Below are positions 32,544-44,244 of a DNA stretch of 64,000 bases, piece by piece. The notes under the pieces are model-generated. The model saw nothing but the letters and a program-made list of their open reading frames with translations, searched no databases and was not told where the DNA came from. A program made the translations under genes and the position numbers. This stretch comes from Cryptomeria japonica (lineage: Eukaryota; Streptophyta; Pinopsida; Cupressales; Cupressaceae): assembly GCF_030272615.1 (NCBI RefSeq), contig NC_081410.1, positions 140,098,849 to 140,162,848 of the forward strand, written 5' to 3'. The stretch's first letter is position 1. Each line of letters starts with the position of its first letter.

Positions 32544-34340
32544 ATGACTACCCAAAATATCAAAGCTTCATATGAGAAGATGCTCATGGAAGTTCATGAA
32601 TCTTCCTACCAAGCTAATCCCATAATCTCCCACTCGCTTATCATACCTTCATCCATCCCATCTCAACATATTACACCCAATCCCAATCTATACCATATCT
32701 CTTATCCTTCCTCTACCTTCGACAAGGGAAATCCATCTTATTCCCCATCCATATCTCCATCTTATTCCCCATCCATATCTCCATTTTATCCCTCATCCAC
32801 ATACTCCTCTAATCCAATATGTATACCTCCATCTCCCCCCCAATATACATCCCAATCCCCATCCTTCTACAATACATTCATTACCTCTACTCCCCATCCA
32901 AATCCTTTACTCCATATTCCTCTAAGCATTAATCCTAATTCCCCAATCCATTATCCTAATCCTCCATCTAATCCCAATTCTCTATCTAATCCTAATCCTC
33001 CAAAATCCATATTGTCCACGTCCTCCAAATCCATCATCCATAATCTTATCCAAGACATGCTAGCAAAGGAGACAAAATCCTCACCTCAAAGAAAAGTGGC
33101 CAAGTCTCCTCAAGTCCTCCATCCACCCCAATCACCTCCACCTCAAAACAAATCCCAATCCCCCACACTTCATGATACCCCCATTTCCCCATCTATTCAC
33201 ATAAAACCTTCCATATCTTCCTCCATCACACAATCCCCATAACTCCCAACATGTCAAAAGCTTGTTCCAAAGCATGCTAGCATAGAAACCTCTCCATCTC
33301 ATGATGCATCTCCCTCTACTCCATCTAATGACCCCATCCCCTCCACTTCCTCTCATGATCATATGATTCCTCTATCATTGCATGATCCTCTTCCATCTCA
33401 TGATCTAGTCAACCCTCCCTAGTCAAGATCAAAGTATCCTTTCATCTCCAAGTCATGATCCCAATCCATCTAAAGATCCTAATCTTCCTTCCATATCTCA
33501 TCCCCCTCAAAATGGACTCGCATCTTGTTTCCAAAATAATAAAGGTCCTCAAGATAATGCTCAAGATGTTGGTACATCCTCTATTCCTCCTACATCCAAA
33601 TTTCCCTCATACAAATCAAAATCTCGTTACCCCTCATCTCTTGCATCCATTTTGGGACCCTATGTTTCAAAGTTAAACCCTTCATTTCGTCCATCCATTT
33701 TGGGCCCCTATGTTCTGATGCTCAATCCTCCATCCCTTCCATCCATATTGGGTCCTTATATCCCTCCATCCACCACTCCATCACCTCAAATAATCCCTAA
33801 GAAATATCAACAAAGGCACACATCCTTAGATGCCTTCCAACACTCTCTTTCCAACATCCCATCCATAAAACCCATCAATTCTTCATCCTCATGCACCCAT
33901 CCCATTTCTATTGGAAGCAATTTGGATGCCCAATCTAAAAAGAATAAAGCTCAAAATTCACAAAAGTCAAAGGATCAACATGTCCCCTCAAAACGACATG
34001 CTCAAAAGAAAAATGTGATCCGAAAGAAAGAAAAATTAAAAAGGCCAGAAAGGCCCCAAAAGAAAAAATCAAAAACTATGTGGATTCCCAAAGAAGTAAT
34101 GCATCCCAAATCAAAATTGGCATCCAAACTTGTTAATCCAAAAGCTCCATCCATTCATAAGTCCTAAAATCTTCCATCTAACTCTTCTACATCTTCAAAA
34201 TCCATTTTGGGTCCTTATGTCCCACAATCCACCATCCCAACTCCATCATCCCCTTCTATTTTGGGTCCTCATTTCCCAAAATCCACACTCTATCCCCCAT
34301 CTAATTCAAAACACTCTCCTCCACTAATCCACCACCCTTG
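32544..34340 (+). pseudogene. Pro/Ser-rich repeat ORF of second Tat-like element
   Basis: Open from ATG 32544 (MTTQNIKASYEKMLMEVHES) to TAA near 33240, then a frameshift near 33420, then open from 33421 to TAA at 34166-34168 and in the same frame on to TGA near 34340. Pro, Ser and Asn dominate the first half. The second half holds five copies of SILGPYV or close variants (about 33640-34280) and a very basic KKxK/RKKEKLKRPERPQKKKSK segment (about 33930-34080). The DNA is nearly G-free on the plus strand. It stands where gag-pol would be. I do not recognise it; it may be a gag relic or an unrelated captured ORF grown by repeat expansion. Confidence 0.5.
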
Positions 34341-36408
34341 AAGGTGTGTGCCAATGTTGATCTTCCACAAATTCTTCAAAACCCCATCCATTATCCACCA
34401 TCCACTTTTCACAATCCCATATCGTTAGTCCAATCCTTTCAAAATCCTTATCTTCCATCCCCTATCCATTTCATCTCCCAATTATTGTTACCAACATCTA
34501 TGAGCATACCTCCACTTCAAAGCAATACTAAGGGATACCATCTATGGAACTAGATGTTTGAGTCCCCCCTTCCTCCTTCACGCATCCACTATCTTCCATA
34601 TCCACTCATCCTTATCCTTCTCCATCCAAACTATTCCAAAAATTCAAAAAATCAAAAAAATCAAAAAATCAAGAAAAATGCAAAAAAAATAATCAGAAAA
34701 ATGAAAGAAAAATCATTTCATCCAATGGTGAAAACCACACCTTGTGGCGCCTTGGGTAAGTACCATGATGAAAACTTGGCAAACAAGTGTCATGTGTGAT
34801 CCCCTCATCCCCTTGCACTCTACACTTGGGGGCATGTTTTATCCATGCAATCCTCCCATCCATCTACATCATATCTAAGTCCATTCTCCTTTCATATCTT
34901 TGATCTTGACTATCCTATCCATATCCTCCATCTCATATCCCTCATCCTATCAAAATAAATCCTCCATTCCTATCTTTCATCTTGATCATATAAGAGGCAA
35001 AACAATGTATATGCATGCATGCTTTGGAGCATTTAAGCCTTAATCCTCTACCATCCATATCCATTACACATTATGTTTCAAAACTCATACATATTCATCC
35101 ACCATCTTTGCATCCTTAATTATACTACCTCTAGTGTGGGGCATTACACTCCTTTGCAACATAGTCCTTGGGTCTCCATCACCCTACCCTCCATCCATTA
35201 TTCCTCCATTTCCTATCCATATCCAATCCACTTTATCCATCTATCCAAACAATATCTTCATCACTCATCCATCAATCCTCTTACCAATCCTTGTTTCTCC
35301 CTTGTCATTGGTTCCACCCCATCCAATCCAATTTATAATCCAATCCTATCTTATCCTATTCGAATTCAATCATTAATCCCATCCCCAATCCAATCCTATT
35401 CAATCATCCATCCCCCTTTTCATCCTATGTAATCATGTATCCTTCTTCTAATCCTATCCAATCCATCAAACTGAGCTTTCACCATCTACCTGAGCTCGCA
35501 TTGATTTGTGCCTAAACCAAGCACCCATCCATACTTTGCTAATCAAATCCAAGAAACAATCCTCTCATCTGCAGACCTAGTGCATCGAACTTGTCTTTTG
35601 TCATCCATCAATCAATCCATCACATTTCCCATCGGGATGTTTCCTTCACTAGTCCTACAGTTTACCCAAATCCATGTCCTACTCTTGGCAAGAGATGTAA
35701 GTTGGTCATGTGCATATTGTTTGCATGCTTGAGATTTTCACTTTATTTTCATCTTGTGTCCGAGGACTATACTTGTTCAGGACTGCCTTGATCATCCTAT
35801 ATCTTGGTATGTCTTGGTTGTTGTATAATGGGGCATAGTTTTCATGGCATGGTGTGTTTGAAGGTCTTCCTTGTACAAACCAAAAGGCCTACATTAGTGT
35901 TTACCAACACTTGCATGATTATGTGCAAGGTATTCCTATTTGACTAAGCGTTAGTCCATGCCTCGGATCTTCATATCATCCTAGTTCTTATAATCAGTGG
36001 TGTAGTCTATCCATGGCAATATCAAATCTAGGTTTTCTCTCTATACTTGCTCAACAAGAAATCCAATCCATTTATCATTTCTTTTTCTCATTTCATTCAC
36101 AAAACTCTAACCCATCCTACTTCCTTCTTTCATTATCTTCATCCTTTCATCACTTATTCTTCTAATTCCTTTTTAAGAGCACACTCGTGTTCTTCGAACC
36201 TGCATGTTCTCTTGAGGGGGCATGCCACTGCTTCCTCATTATCCTTCCTCCTCATCATTCTTCATCATCTCATGACTGGGGCATCATGCTACTAGTCCTC
36301 ATCCTTTTCTTCATCTTGTAATCGGGGCATCATGCTACTAGTCCTTATCCTTTTCTTCCACTATGTTTTATTCTTCTTTGATATAACATCATTTCACGAC
36401 GCTCTATC
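34341..36408 (+). other. 3' internal region of second Tat-like element
   Basis: C/T/A-rich, G-poor sequence with many short pyrimidine-rich ORFs that have no recognisable domain. A segment at 34640-34800 (A-rich, then ATGGTGAAAAC and CTTGGCAAAC) matches the region just after integrase in the first element, which places this as the 3' half of a Tat-type internal region. Confidence 0.55.
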
Positions 36409-36422
36409 AAAGAGGGGCAAAA
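36409..36422 (+). other. Polypurine tract of second Tat-like element
   Basis: AAAGAGGGGCAAAA directly before TGTAGACACC, identical to 22672-22685. Confidence 0.85.
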
Positions 36423-37261
36423 TGTAGACACCTAAAATTAAAATTTAATTAATTTAAGCCTATCAACATAATTAATTGACTTTAATTGTGTTATCCTCAT
36501 TCCTCTCAGAATCAATTAAATCTAATTTAATTAATCCTGTCACTATTGTCCAATAATTAATTTATCAAATAAATAAATTATTTCCTTATTCTTCTAAAGT
36601 CCCCTCCAATAATCATTTCCTCTAAACCTACTCAGTTAATTAATTTTAATTAATTAACCTAGCCATGTGATTCCTACAAATCACTTTTCCTAATCCCTCA
36701 ATGCATCCTTATTTTGGAATTTTTAATTCCTCAAGTTTGAAATTCAAATTTCTCCCACCTTTTTCCAAAGGAATTTTATATTCCTGTTTATTTTCCCCCA
36801 AGGCACCCTTGATCCATGCCTTCTATCTCAAATCAATCTCAACCCTTCATAATCAAATACATCTTGACCCTCCATTGGCCTTCTCCAATCTATAAATTGG
36901 AGCCTATTCTCCTCACAAATCAGATCCACTTTTCATGCATCCTCATGCTGCCTATTTCTTCTCTCATTCTCTTCTAATCCTCTCTCAAATCTATCAAATT
37001 CATAATCCATCACTCAAATCCAATCCTATCAAATCCATCAATCTATCTTGTTGAGCACAAAGGAGAGCTTTCCACATCCAAATCAATCAAAGGAGCACAT
37101 CAAGTGGAGCATCATCAAAGGGCGCCTTCACTTCATCAAGCTCAATCTGAAGAAGAAGGTAAAATAGCAAGGTAAAATGGTCTCTTGATGTTTTTAGCCT
37201 TTTCATATTTATTTCATTATGTTTTGATCATTTTCCCTTCTAATTTGTTTTCCCCTCTTCA
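36423..37261 (+). repeat. 3' LTR of second Tat-like element
   Basis: 839 bp, TGTAGACACC...CCCCTCTTCA, with a TATAAATT box at 36891-36898. The first seven bases match LTR1-3 but the body has diverged beyond easy alignment. LINE coding sequence resumes at 37262. Confidence 0.75.
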
Positions 37262-37875
37262 GGCTCTAGTCAACTGGGACATGGTTTATTGTCCTAAAAG
37301 TTTTGGATGAATTGGATTAAGAAAAAATAACTTGCTCAATAAGGCCCTTTTATCCAAAATGGGATGTAATTTTTCTGTACAAAAAAATAGAATGGAGTAG
37401 TTTTATGAGTGCTAAGTAACACAACTTTGAAAAAAATTGCAGAACCTTTTCCACCTCTAAACTCCCTAGTGGGTCTAGAATTTGGAAAGATATCATTAAA
37501 AGTCAAAATCTGATCACTATGGGCCTAAAGTGGCAAATTGGTGATGGGTTGACAATCTGCTTTTGGGAGGAGAAATATTTGGGAGATTTGTCCCTGGTCG
37601 ATCATCCCAATTTTAGAGATATCAAGGAAAGGGCTCAGGCTCTATTTGGATCCCGAGATATAGACTACATTTCTCCTCACAAAACCTGAAAAATACATAG
37701 TGCAATATTGTTAGAATCAACTACATTTACTCCAGCCAACTTTGATGCTATAGAATCTCTTGTAGTGAATCAAAATACCACTCTTCACAAGGGAGGATAA
37801 GTTTGTCTAGATCAAAAATCTGAAAGGTGTCTTCTCGATTAAATCGGCTTACAATCTATGGATTAATGAAGGTAC
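37262..37875 (+). pseudogene. LINE ORF2, post-RT region (piece 2)
   Basis: Starts in frame with ALVNWDMVYCPKSF, the segment that follows the RT end in plant LINEs, so it continues piece 1. Later it reads SRIWKDIIKSQNLITMGLKW and QIGDGLTICFWEEKYLGDLS, the conserved W...GDG..I.FW block, and ends with SAYNLWINEGT at the GGTAC site. Several stops and frameshifts are present. It is interrupted at 37876 by the next insertion and continues at 43263. Confidence 0.8.
37871..37875. repeat. Target-site duplication GGTAC (left)
   Basis: GGTAC at 37871-37875 recurs at 43258-43262. Taking out the intervening DNA restores an open LINE frame across the site. Confidence 0.85.
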
Positions 37876-38735
37876 TGTAGCATCCTAAATTGTACGAGCC
37901 CTTAAAACTAAGTCCACATTTTGGGCTCTCACCTTAGTGTCCATCTCCTAATGCTTAATTAAGACCCAATTATGCTCACATCATGTAGATATGACCTTAT
38001 TTTCATTTCATACACTGCATGGCCCCTTAGTTCGGCCCTAAAATAGGGTAGGACCAAGTCATGGTGCTCTAGTCCTCATTGGGACTAGGGTGCCATGCTT
38101 TGGTCCTCCTTATTTGGGCCCCATTTTGAATCCCTCTTGCATTATCAAATTTGAGCTGGAAATCTCTCTCTGTGTCAGCTCATGTTGGGAAATTACCATG
38201 TTTTTTGATGGAAAGTATATAAGGAGGCTTTCCCTTCTCATTTACATATATGAAAATCATAAGAGAAGGGTGAAATTATAATCATCAAGCATACATGCAT
38301 TAAAGCATATATTATTAAGAATTTCTAGAGGCCTTTAAGGCTGCATTCTTCATTTATCAATTGTGGAGCATCATTACATCTTTCATTTGCAAGCATGTGT
38401 GTGTGATTAGGGTTTTGTCATGTGCATTCCATTTCATATAACATATTTGATTACATTCAAGAAGCAAAGAATCATTATCATTCATTGTAGATCTGAGATA
38501 TATCCTTCCATTATTTCTTTCAATAATTACAATATTTCAATCAACATTAATTCCTAAACCGAGGTTTGACTTAAGCAAGCCCCTATTCCCAACATATTTC
38601 CCTTTCTTTTTGTGTGTAGGAAATGGGTATGGATCTGCAATCTTTAGAATAAACATTATTCACAAAGACAAATCAACCCCTTTTGGTGTGTGAAAAGTTA
38701 GGAGGACCAGAGCGATGTGCATTCCGATCCTGACA
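37876..38735 (+). repeat. LTR at the 5' end of the composite insertion
   Basis: 860 bp, TGTAGCATCC...GATCCTGACA, with a TATATAAGG promoter at 38216-38224. It is followed by TGGAGCTTTTTTGGGGGAT (38739-38757), which looks like a decayed TGGCGCCGTTGCCGGGGAT-type Gypsy primer site. Confidence 0.7.
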
Positions 38736-38757
38736 TTTTGGAGCTTTTTTGGGGGAT

Positions 38758-41716
38758 AAGATCTAAATCTGCTTATAATCTATAGTGTCCCTCCTCGACT
38801 TATCTTTTGATTTATGCCTCAATAGAGTTTCCTAGACTCCTATGTGATGTTTTTGGGTTGATACTTATGAATTTATCTATATCTTAGATTCTTATTGATG
38901 ATGTTAGACATTTTATATGGACATATATTATATGATGACTCTTATGGATAATTGACATAACTGGGATTATTATGATGGTGGATTTATATTTGATGTTTTG
39001 TATGTATTTACTACTTTTTGATGGATTACATTGCTATGAGATTATGGTGGCATCTTGATTATGTTAACCCCACTTGATGATTATATTGGATGAGATGGCG
39101 CTATGATGTGCGTGACTATTTTATGGTCATGTATTCGTGATAGGGACGATGTCATATCACTCATTGCAAGCATGATATGACATTACAATTCTCTATCACT
39201 AGCTTGATCATTTATAAAGTATATATATAATTGTATATGTTGTCTCATGGTTATTGGTGGTTGTAGGAATTGTAGGTACTAGACATCGACTCCACCTGGT
39301 TTTACAGGTCTAAGCGTGTCTTTATCCCGATGGCAAGTTGTTGGAGATGACATGAGTTCCCTCTATACACTCTATGCTTAAGTTGTCATCCTTGTTAGTC
39401 AGTGTCATGTCTTGAGTTGTGGTAGCCTTGAGGCATTGTGAGTATTTAATTATTTAATTAATTAATAATTATTTCATATAGTTTAAATAAATTAAATTAA
39501 TGTTTAGTTTTGATATTTTATCAAGCGATTTATTAGTATTGTTTTATTGATCGATTAATATTTATTTTGTGCTTTTATATTTATTTAATTGGTTTAATGA
39601 TTTATTGCTTAATTGATTATTTATTATTTATTTATTTTTTAATTATTTATGATTACATATTTATTGTGGCCTTATATTTAATTGTGGCATTTATTTATAA
39701 TTACCCTTTATTTATTTATCATTGAGATTTGATTTATTTTATTGGGCCTTGATTTATTATTAATTGTTATTGGTTGTTATATTATTATTATATTTCCTTT
39801 GTTAATATTTGAGTAAATAAATATTATAAACTCTACCTACCCCTTTGCATTATTGATTGAGAGCCTTGGGTAAATAAAATATTATATTTGGGGATATGGT
39901 AGGTAAGTAATATAGTTTTGGGGAATATTTTGATTGGTTGGAATTTCTCTATAGTTTTTTAATGCAATATTATTTATTTGGTTTCCTGTGCATTTTGCCA
40001 AGTTGGTTATCGAGAGATTTTCTGCAACTTTAAAGATTTGATTACTTGGATTTTGGCTTGGTTGAAGTTTGTTTGGATTTGGATTTGGATTCTTCTTCGA
40101 TTTGGCTTACCATTACTTATATTTTTTCAGGTTGGTGGATTTTCTCTCTTTCTTTGCAATTTCATTCCCGAAAAAGCTTGTATTCTCTGTGTCTTCTAGA
40201 AAGATTATTTGTGGGAGATTTGAAGAAAATAATTGTGAAAGATGTAATAAAGTTTATAATAATGGGGACGATTTATATATGCATTATGTTATTTTATTAC
40301 TTTGTCTAGTTGTTGTTGTGAATGACATTGTAGCTTTTATGAGTATTCTATTGCTCTTTGAGTATTCTATTCTGGCTTGGTAATGTAGAGACTATTGTGT
40401 TATTTGTTAGGTCCTTGGGTTTGTATTTGGTTTTGTGTCTCTTTTTGGGTCATTTTGAGATCATTATTGTGCCTTAGAGTAATTTTATTTTTTAGTCGTA
40501 ATGTTTAAATTTTGTTTTTCTGTGTTTCGAGACTCTGTTTTATATGCACTACTTCATGTGTCATATGCACCTCAAGATCTATCATATATTTCTCATGATC
40601 TGTCATATGTGCCTCAAGATATATCATATGCACCTTAGGATCTGCCATATGCTCTTCATGATCTATCATATGCACTTCGGGATGTGCCAAATGCAACAAT
40701 CTGCTATGTTTTCATGTTTATGGTTATTTTAGTTTTCTGGGTTAGATTTTCTAACTCTGTCTTTTGTACCAGAGGCTTATAATGGTGTTTCTATGATCTC
40801 TAGTGTTGTATATTGTCAGTTTTTCTTATTTATTATGTCCAATGGCTCCAACAAGTTGATGTGCCTTGTTGTGGAGGTTGAGTTATATAAATGTGTATGG
40901 CTAAGCAAGGGGAAAATTATGCTTGCTCTTGTTATTGATTGTTTTATGAGGCTCTTAGTGAATTAATGTATTTGGCTTATGGATTATGTCTATTATTGGA
41001 TTTCATATCTTTATGTATGTGGATGTCTCTTATGGAATGCATTTGTGTGAGCCTCTATGTGTCATTGTTATGTGGTTACCCTAAGGTCTTGGAACATGGA
41101 TAGGGGGAGTGGGATTTCATGTGATGGTCGGGGTCGTGAGAGATAGGCTACTAAGGGATCCTTGTAAGGATGCTTAGAGTCTAGACCATTGAAAGTTTTC
41201 CTTGTTTAATATGTGATAACCTTAATAATTAATTAGATGGGTTAGGTATATAGGATTCATCTAAGCAAGATAATAATTTGGTTTTGAGCCCCAACACTTA
41301 GTCGTAGGGAGGATATTTTAGGATAAGCTTGAGAAGGTCATAATGATGGAAAACCAAACTCCCTTGATTCTCTCATAGGTTGAGACAGTTCCATATGTCT
41401 ATCTAGATTATGCCTTCTATATGTGGATAACATGCAATGGCATGTCTATCAGGGTGGTTCCTTCTATGTGAGGATAGCATGTGATGACACTCCACTCCTA
41501 CATATGTCCTTGGTCCTTGTTCATTATGTCATGGTTGATTAGTATGCCTTTGGGAGCTTCTATATTTCATGTTTAGCCTTGTGATGTGGTTGACTTATTG
41601 GTTATTTGGTTCTATGTTACTTCTTGATTATGGTTCTTGAGTTGTTGAGTCTCTTGGTTGTTAGGTGTCAGCCTAGGTCTAGAGTGTATGTGGGACCTTG
41701 TGTCATCTCCTAGCAC
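38758..41716 (+). other. Non-coding interior of the composite insertion
   Basis: T/A-rich sequence with no frame resembling gag or pol. The segment near 39270-39440 (around GACATCGACTCCACC) has the look of a Gypsy 3' untranslated region but I cannot prove it. An ATTTATTT-rich tract spans about 39440-39830. Confidence 0.45.
40556..40690. repeat. 21-bp minisatellite
   Basis: About six units of TCATATGCACCTCAAGATCTA and variants. On the minus strand the units translate as a seven-residue repeat (HMIDLEV-like), a chance product of the 21-bp period. Confidence 0.8.
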
Positions 41717-41721
41717 GGGGG
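41717..41721. repeat. Target-site duplication GGGGG (left) of TRIM copy 1
   Basis: GGGGG precedes the TRIM and GGGGG follows it at 42094-42098. The runs are homopolymeric, so the match is weaker evidence than a complex duplication, but it lies exactly at both LTR ends. Confidence 0.7.
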
Positions 41722-42093
41722 TGTTGAAAGGTGTGCGCCCTTGGTGTCCTTGTGTTGTGCAACACAACTCTCAGGTTTGTGACATGGCTTAATGCCTCCT
41801 ATGGATTCCATAAGTCTAGTGGTTGTATCAGGCATTAATAGGTCAATCTTTTGGTGCAACGACAACCACACTTATAACAAGTGGTATCAGATCTTGGTCA
41901 AAGGTTCAAACCCCTCACTTGCGGTGGAGGGGATTGTTCCAAGGTGTGCACCCTTAGTCTCCTTGTGTTGTGCAATGCAATGCTCAGGTTTGTGGCATGA
42001 CTTAACTACCTCCTGTGGATTCTATAAGTCTAGTGGTTGTATCGGGCATTAATAAGTCGATCTTTTGGTGCAATGACAACCACACTTGTAATA
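41722..42093 (+). mobile_element. TRIM (miniature LTR retrotransposon), copy 1
   Basis: 372 bp: LTR 41722-41879 (158 bp), internal region 41880-41934 (55 bp), LTR 41935-42093 (159 bp). LTRs begin TGTTG and end TAACA (TAATA in the second). The internal region starts two bases later with TGGTATCAGATC, one change from the initiator-tRNA-Met primer site TGGTATCAGAGC, and ends with a purine tract GGTGGAGGGGAT against the second LTR. No coding capacity. GGTTCAAACCC at 41903-41913 matches a Pol III B box. Confidence 0.88.
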
Positions 42094-42098
42094 GGGGG

Positions 42099-43257
42099 GT
42101 GGTTCCTTTGGTTACACATGGTCGAGTGATTTGATGTCTTCTTCCATTGGGATTTTCTTCTTTGGATGCTCTTGTGCTCTTGTGCTTGGATGTGGATTCT
42201 TATCTTGTTAGGTTATGGATGGATATTGTAGTAGATGGATGTACATGATTCATATGGCATATAAAATTATACTATTCATGAGATATTTATATTTATAGTG
42301 GGGAGCTATGCTCCTTAATGTAATAGATATTGTATCCATATGTATCGATAGTTGATGTAGTGGGACATGACTATAGCTTGTAGAAGAACGTATTGATGTA
42401 TCATATTGTATCTTGGATATTGATTGGCTAATGGGAATAATGCAATTGGATCTATTGAAGTTCACTTGATGTTATGTGTACATTTATGTAATTAAACGAA
42501 ATGGATTAGTAATGTGATATATCATAATGGAAAAGAAATAATGATGTTAGATGGAGAATGAATATATGTTATTAGGAAAATTTGGTTTGGTGTATTAAAA
42601 TGAACCTTAAGGGGTTAATGGTATTTGTACCATTAGTGATTTGCATTCATGATAGCTGGATTAGAAAATGATCATATGTATATGCATGGAAACAGTAAAT
42701 GATAATTGAGCTAGATTGCATTGGATTGTAGAACATGAAAATGATGTTATTTCTTATGGTGATATTGTAAGTAATTACATTGAGATACCCTAGGAAAGAT
42801 AGTTAGACATCGAGTTGTGTTTATTTCCACTTGCATTATGAGATTATATGATTATGCTTAATGCTTATGTTCATGATGGATATATGTGTTGTATTAGATG
42901 GTTTTTTTTAAAATATCTTTTTTTTCTTTTTGTTATCTTTTTTTCTCTAGGGTATTTTGCTAGGCATTACATAATCCTTAGATCCAGGTGCATGTCTCAA
43001 TCCTGCATTTGTATCTCATTGTTTTCGTATTTTTATATTCATTTTCAACACTTTGCCCTAATTTCAGCAGTTCAACTCACAAAAGAGGGTAAACAAATTC
43101 ACCACTTTGAATTTAATTAGTATTCAATCCTTATCATTACAGATTTATGACTGAATTTATTGTACTTCATCCCTCTTTTGAATGTAATAGGTCACTAAGA
43201 AAAAAATAATGTTTTTTATCCTTCTATAGTGAAAACACTAAATTTTCACCCATTATC
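42099..43257 (+). other. 3' part of the composite insertion
   Basis: T-rich, non-coding. The last 350 bp (from about 42900, around CTAGGCATTACATAATCC) have the texture of an LTR end but belong to a different family from the LTR at 37876. Nothing else seen. Confidence 0.4.
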
Positions 43258-43262
43258 GGTAC

Positions 43263-44244
43263 CTATACAAGATTATGGAGGAAATTATAGAACCCTCAAC
43301 TCCTTCCTAAGATCAAATTCTTCTAGTGGAGAGTGATGCATAACAAGATTCTTACTTTGGATAATCTCATTAAGTGAGGATTTTAACTCCCTAACAAATG
43401 CATCCTTTGCAAGAAAGAGGAAGAATCCATCCTCCATATCCTCCTAGACTCTCAATTTTCTCATTATTTGTGGGCTCAAGTTTTATAAAAATTGGATGTG
43501 TGCTAGTCCATGAATATGCCCCCCCCCAAAAAACCCCTACTTTAGATTTGGTGTGCCCATCTCAACATCCTTTGGTAGGGGAACTCTGGAGACAAATCCC
43601 ATCACAACTATGTTGGGGTATCTGGAAGGAAATAAATAATAGGATCTTCAAAGATGAGGAAATATCTATAGAAGAGGTGTTTATCAACTTTGCTACACTT
43701 CGAAAAGAAAACATTTTTATTTGTAGATGGAAGTGCCCTTCTTACCCCCCTCGTTATTTGATGATAAAATGACTAGGAATTGGAACCTACCTAGCTATTA
43801 TGCCAGATTTGATAACTCTAAAAGGGTTAAGAGAATGAATACACATTGGCACCCCCCTTGGTCCAAATGGGACATGCTGAACTTTTATGGGGTAGTTAGA
43901 CAGGGTTTGGTTGTAGCAGGAGGAATAATTCAATCTAGCATAAGTGCCTTGGTGGAAACTTACATAGGTAGTCTGGAGGAGGGTGCTAGCAACCAAGTGG
44001 AGAGAGTGTCTCTTCTTTGGGGGTTAAATATTTCCCTCTCAATCACTATTCAAGTTTTGTATATTAAGGGCAATTCAAGGCTTATTGTAGATTATATCAA
44101 AGGAGATAACATGGCAGGATGGACCATTGATGGTATTATCATAGATACTCACAAACTACTCATTGGGCTAGAAACATTTGAAATAACACACATTTAGATA
44201 ATAAAATAGTGTTGTGGATGCCATGGCGATTTTGGGTCTAGGGA
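43263..44244 (+). pseudogene. LINE ORF2 C-terminal: zinc-finger RVT and RNase H (piece 3)
   Basis: Begins TYTRLWRKL, directly continuing piece 2 across GGTAC. The zf-RVT motif follows: LLPKIKFF, HNKILTLDNLIK, CILCKKEEESILHIL. Then a segment like ICRW... and a degenerate RNase H (WDMLNFYGVVRQGLVVAGGI, VSLLWGLNISL, YIKGNSRLIVDYIKG). The final helix (VVDAMAILGLG in one frame) is cut by the Copia LTR at 44245. A C/A-run near 43520 and scattered stops break the frame. An RNase H at the ORF2 end is normal for plant L1-type LINEs. Confidence 0.82.

Larger units (their letters stand above)
30369..37261 (+). mobile_element. Non-autonomous Tat-like LTR element, 5' LTR missing
   Basis: Contains a GCGC-type motif array (30450-30680), a leader block conserved with the first Tat element (31430-31560), a Pro/Ser-rich ORF (32544-34340), a post-pol-like segment (34640-34800), the same polypurine tract AAAGAGGGGCAAAA (36409-36422) and a 3' LTR (36423-37261). 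No gag, RT, RNase H or integrase is detectable. The 5' LTR and primer site are absent, so the left border at the LINE is a deletion junction and no target duplication can be tested. Confidence 0.75.
37876..43257 (+). mobile_element. Composite LTR-type insertion in the LINE
   Basis: 5382 bp with TSD GGTAC. It begins TGTAGCATCC, an LTR start, but ends CACCCATTATC instead of ...CA, and its last 350 bp do not match its first LTR. Inside are one LTR with a decayed primer site, AT-rich sequence without coding capacity, a 21-bp minisatellite and a complete TRIM. Either two different elements recombined or the 3' LTR was replaced after insertion. Confidence 0.65.

Noticed and set aside
33132-36295. 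Many ORFs in the G-poor region other than the Pro/Ser-rich frame
   Set aside because: The strand bias removes stop codons in several frames; no domain or repeat motif supports them.
43398-43772. Separate small gene of 124 codons
   Set aside because: It lies within LINE ORF2 piece 3, partly in frame with zinc-finger RVT and RNase H coding sequence.
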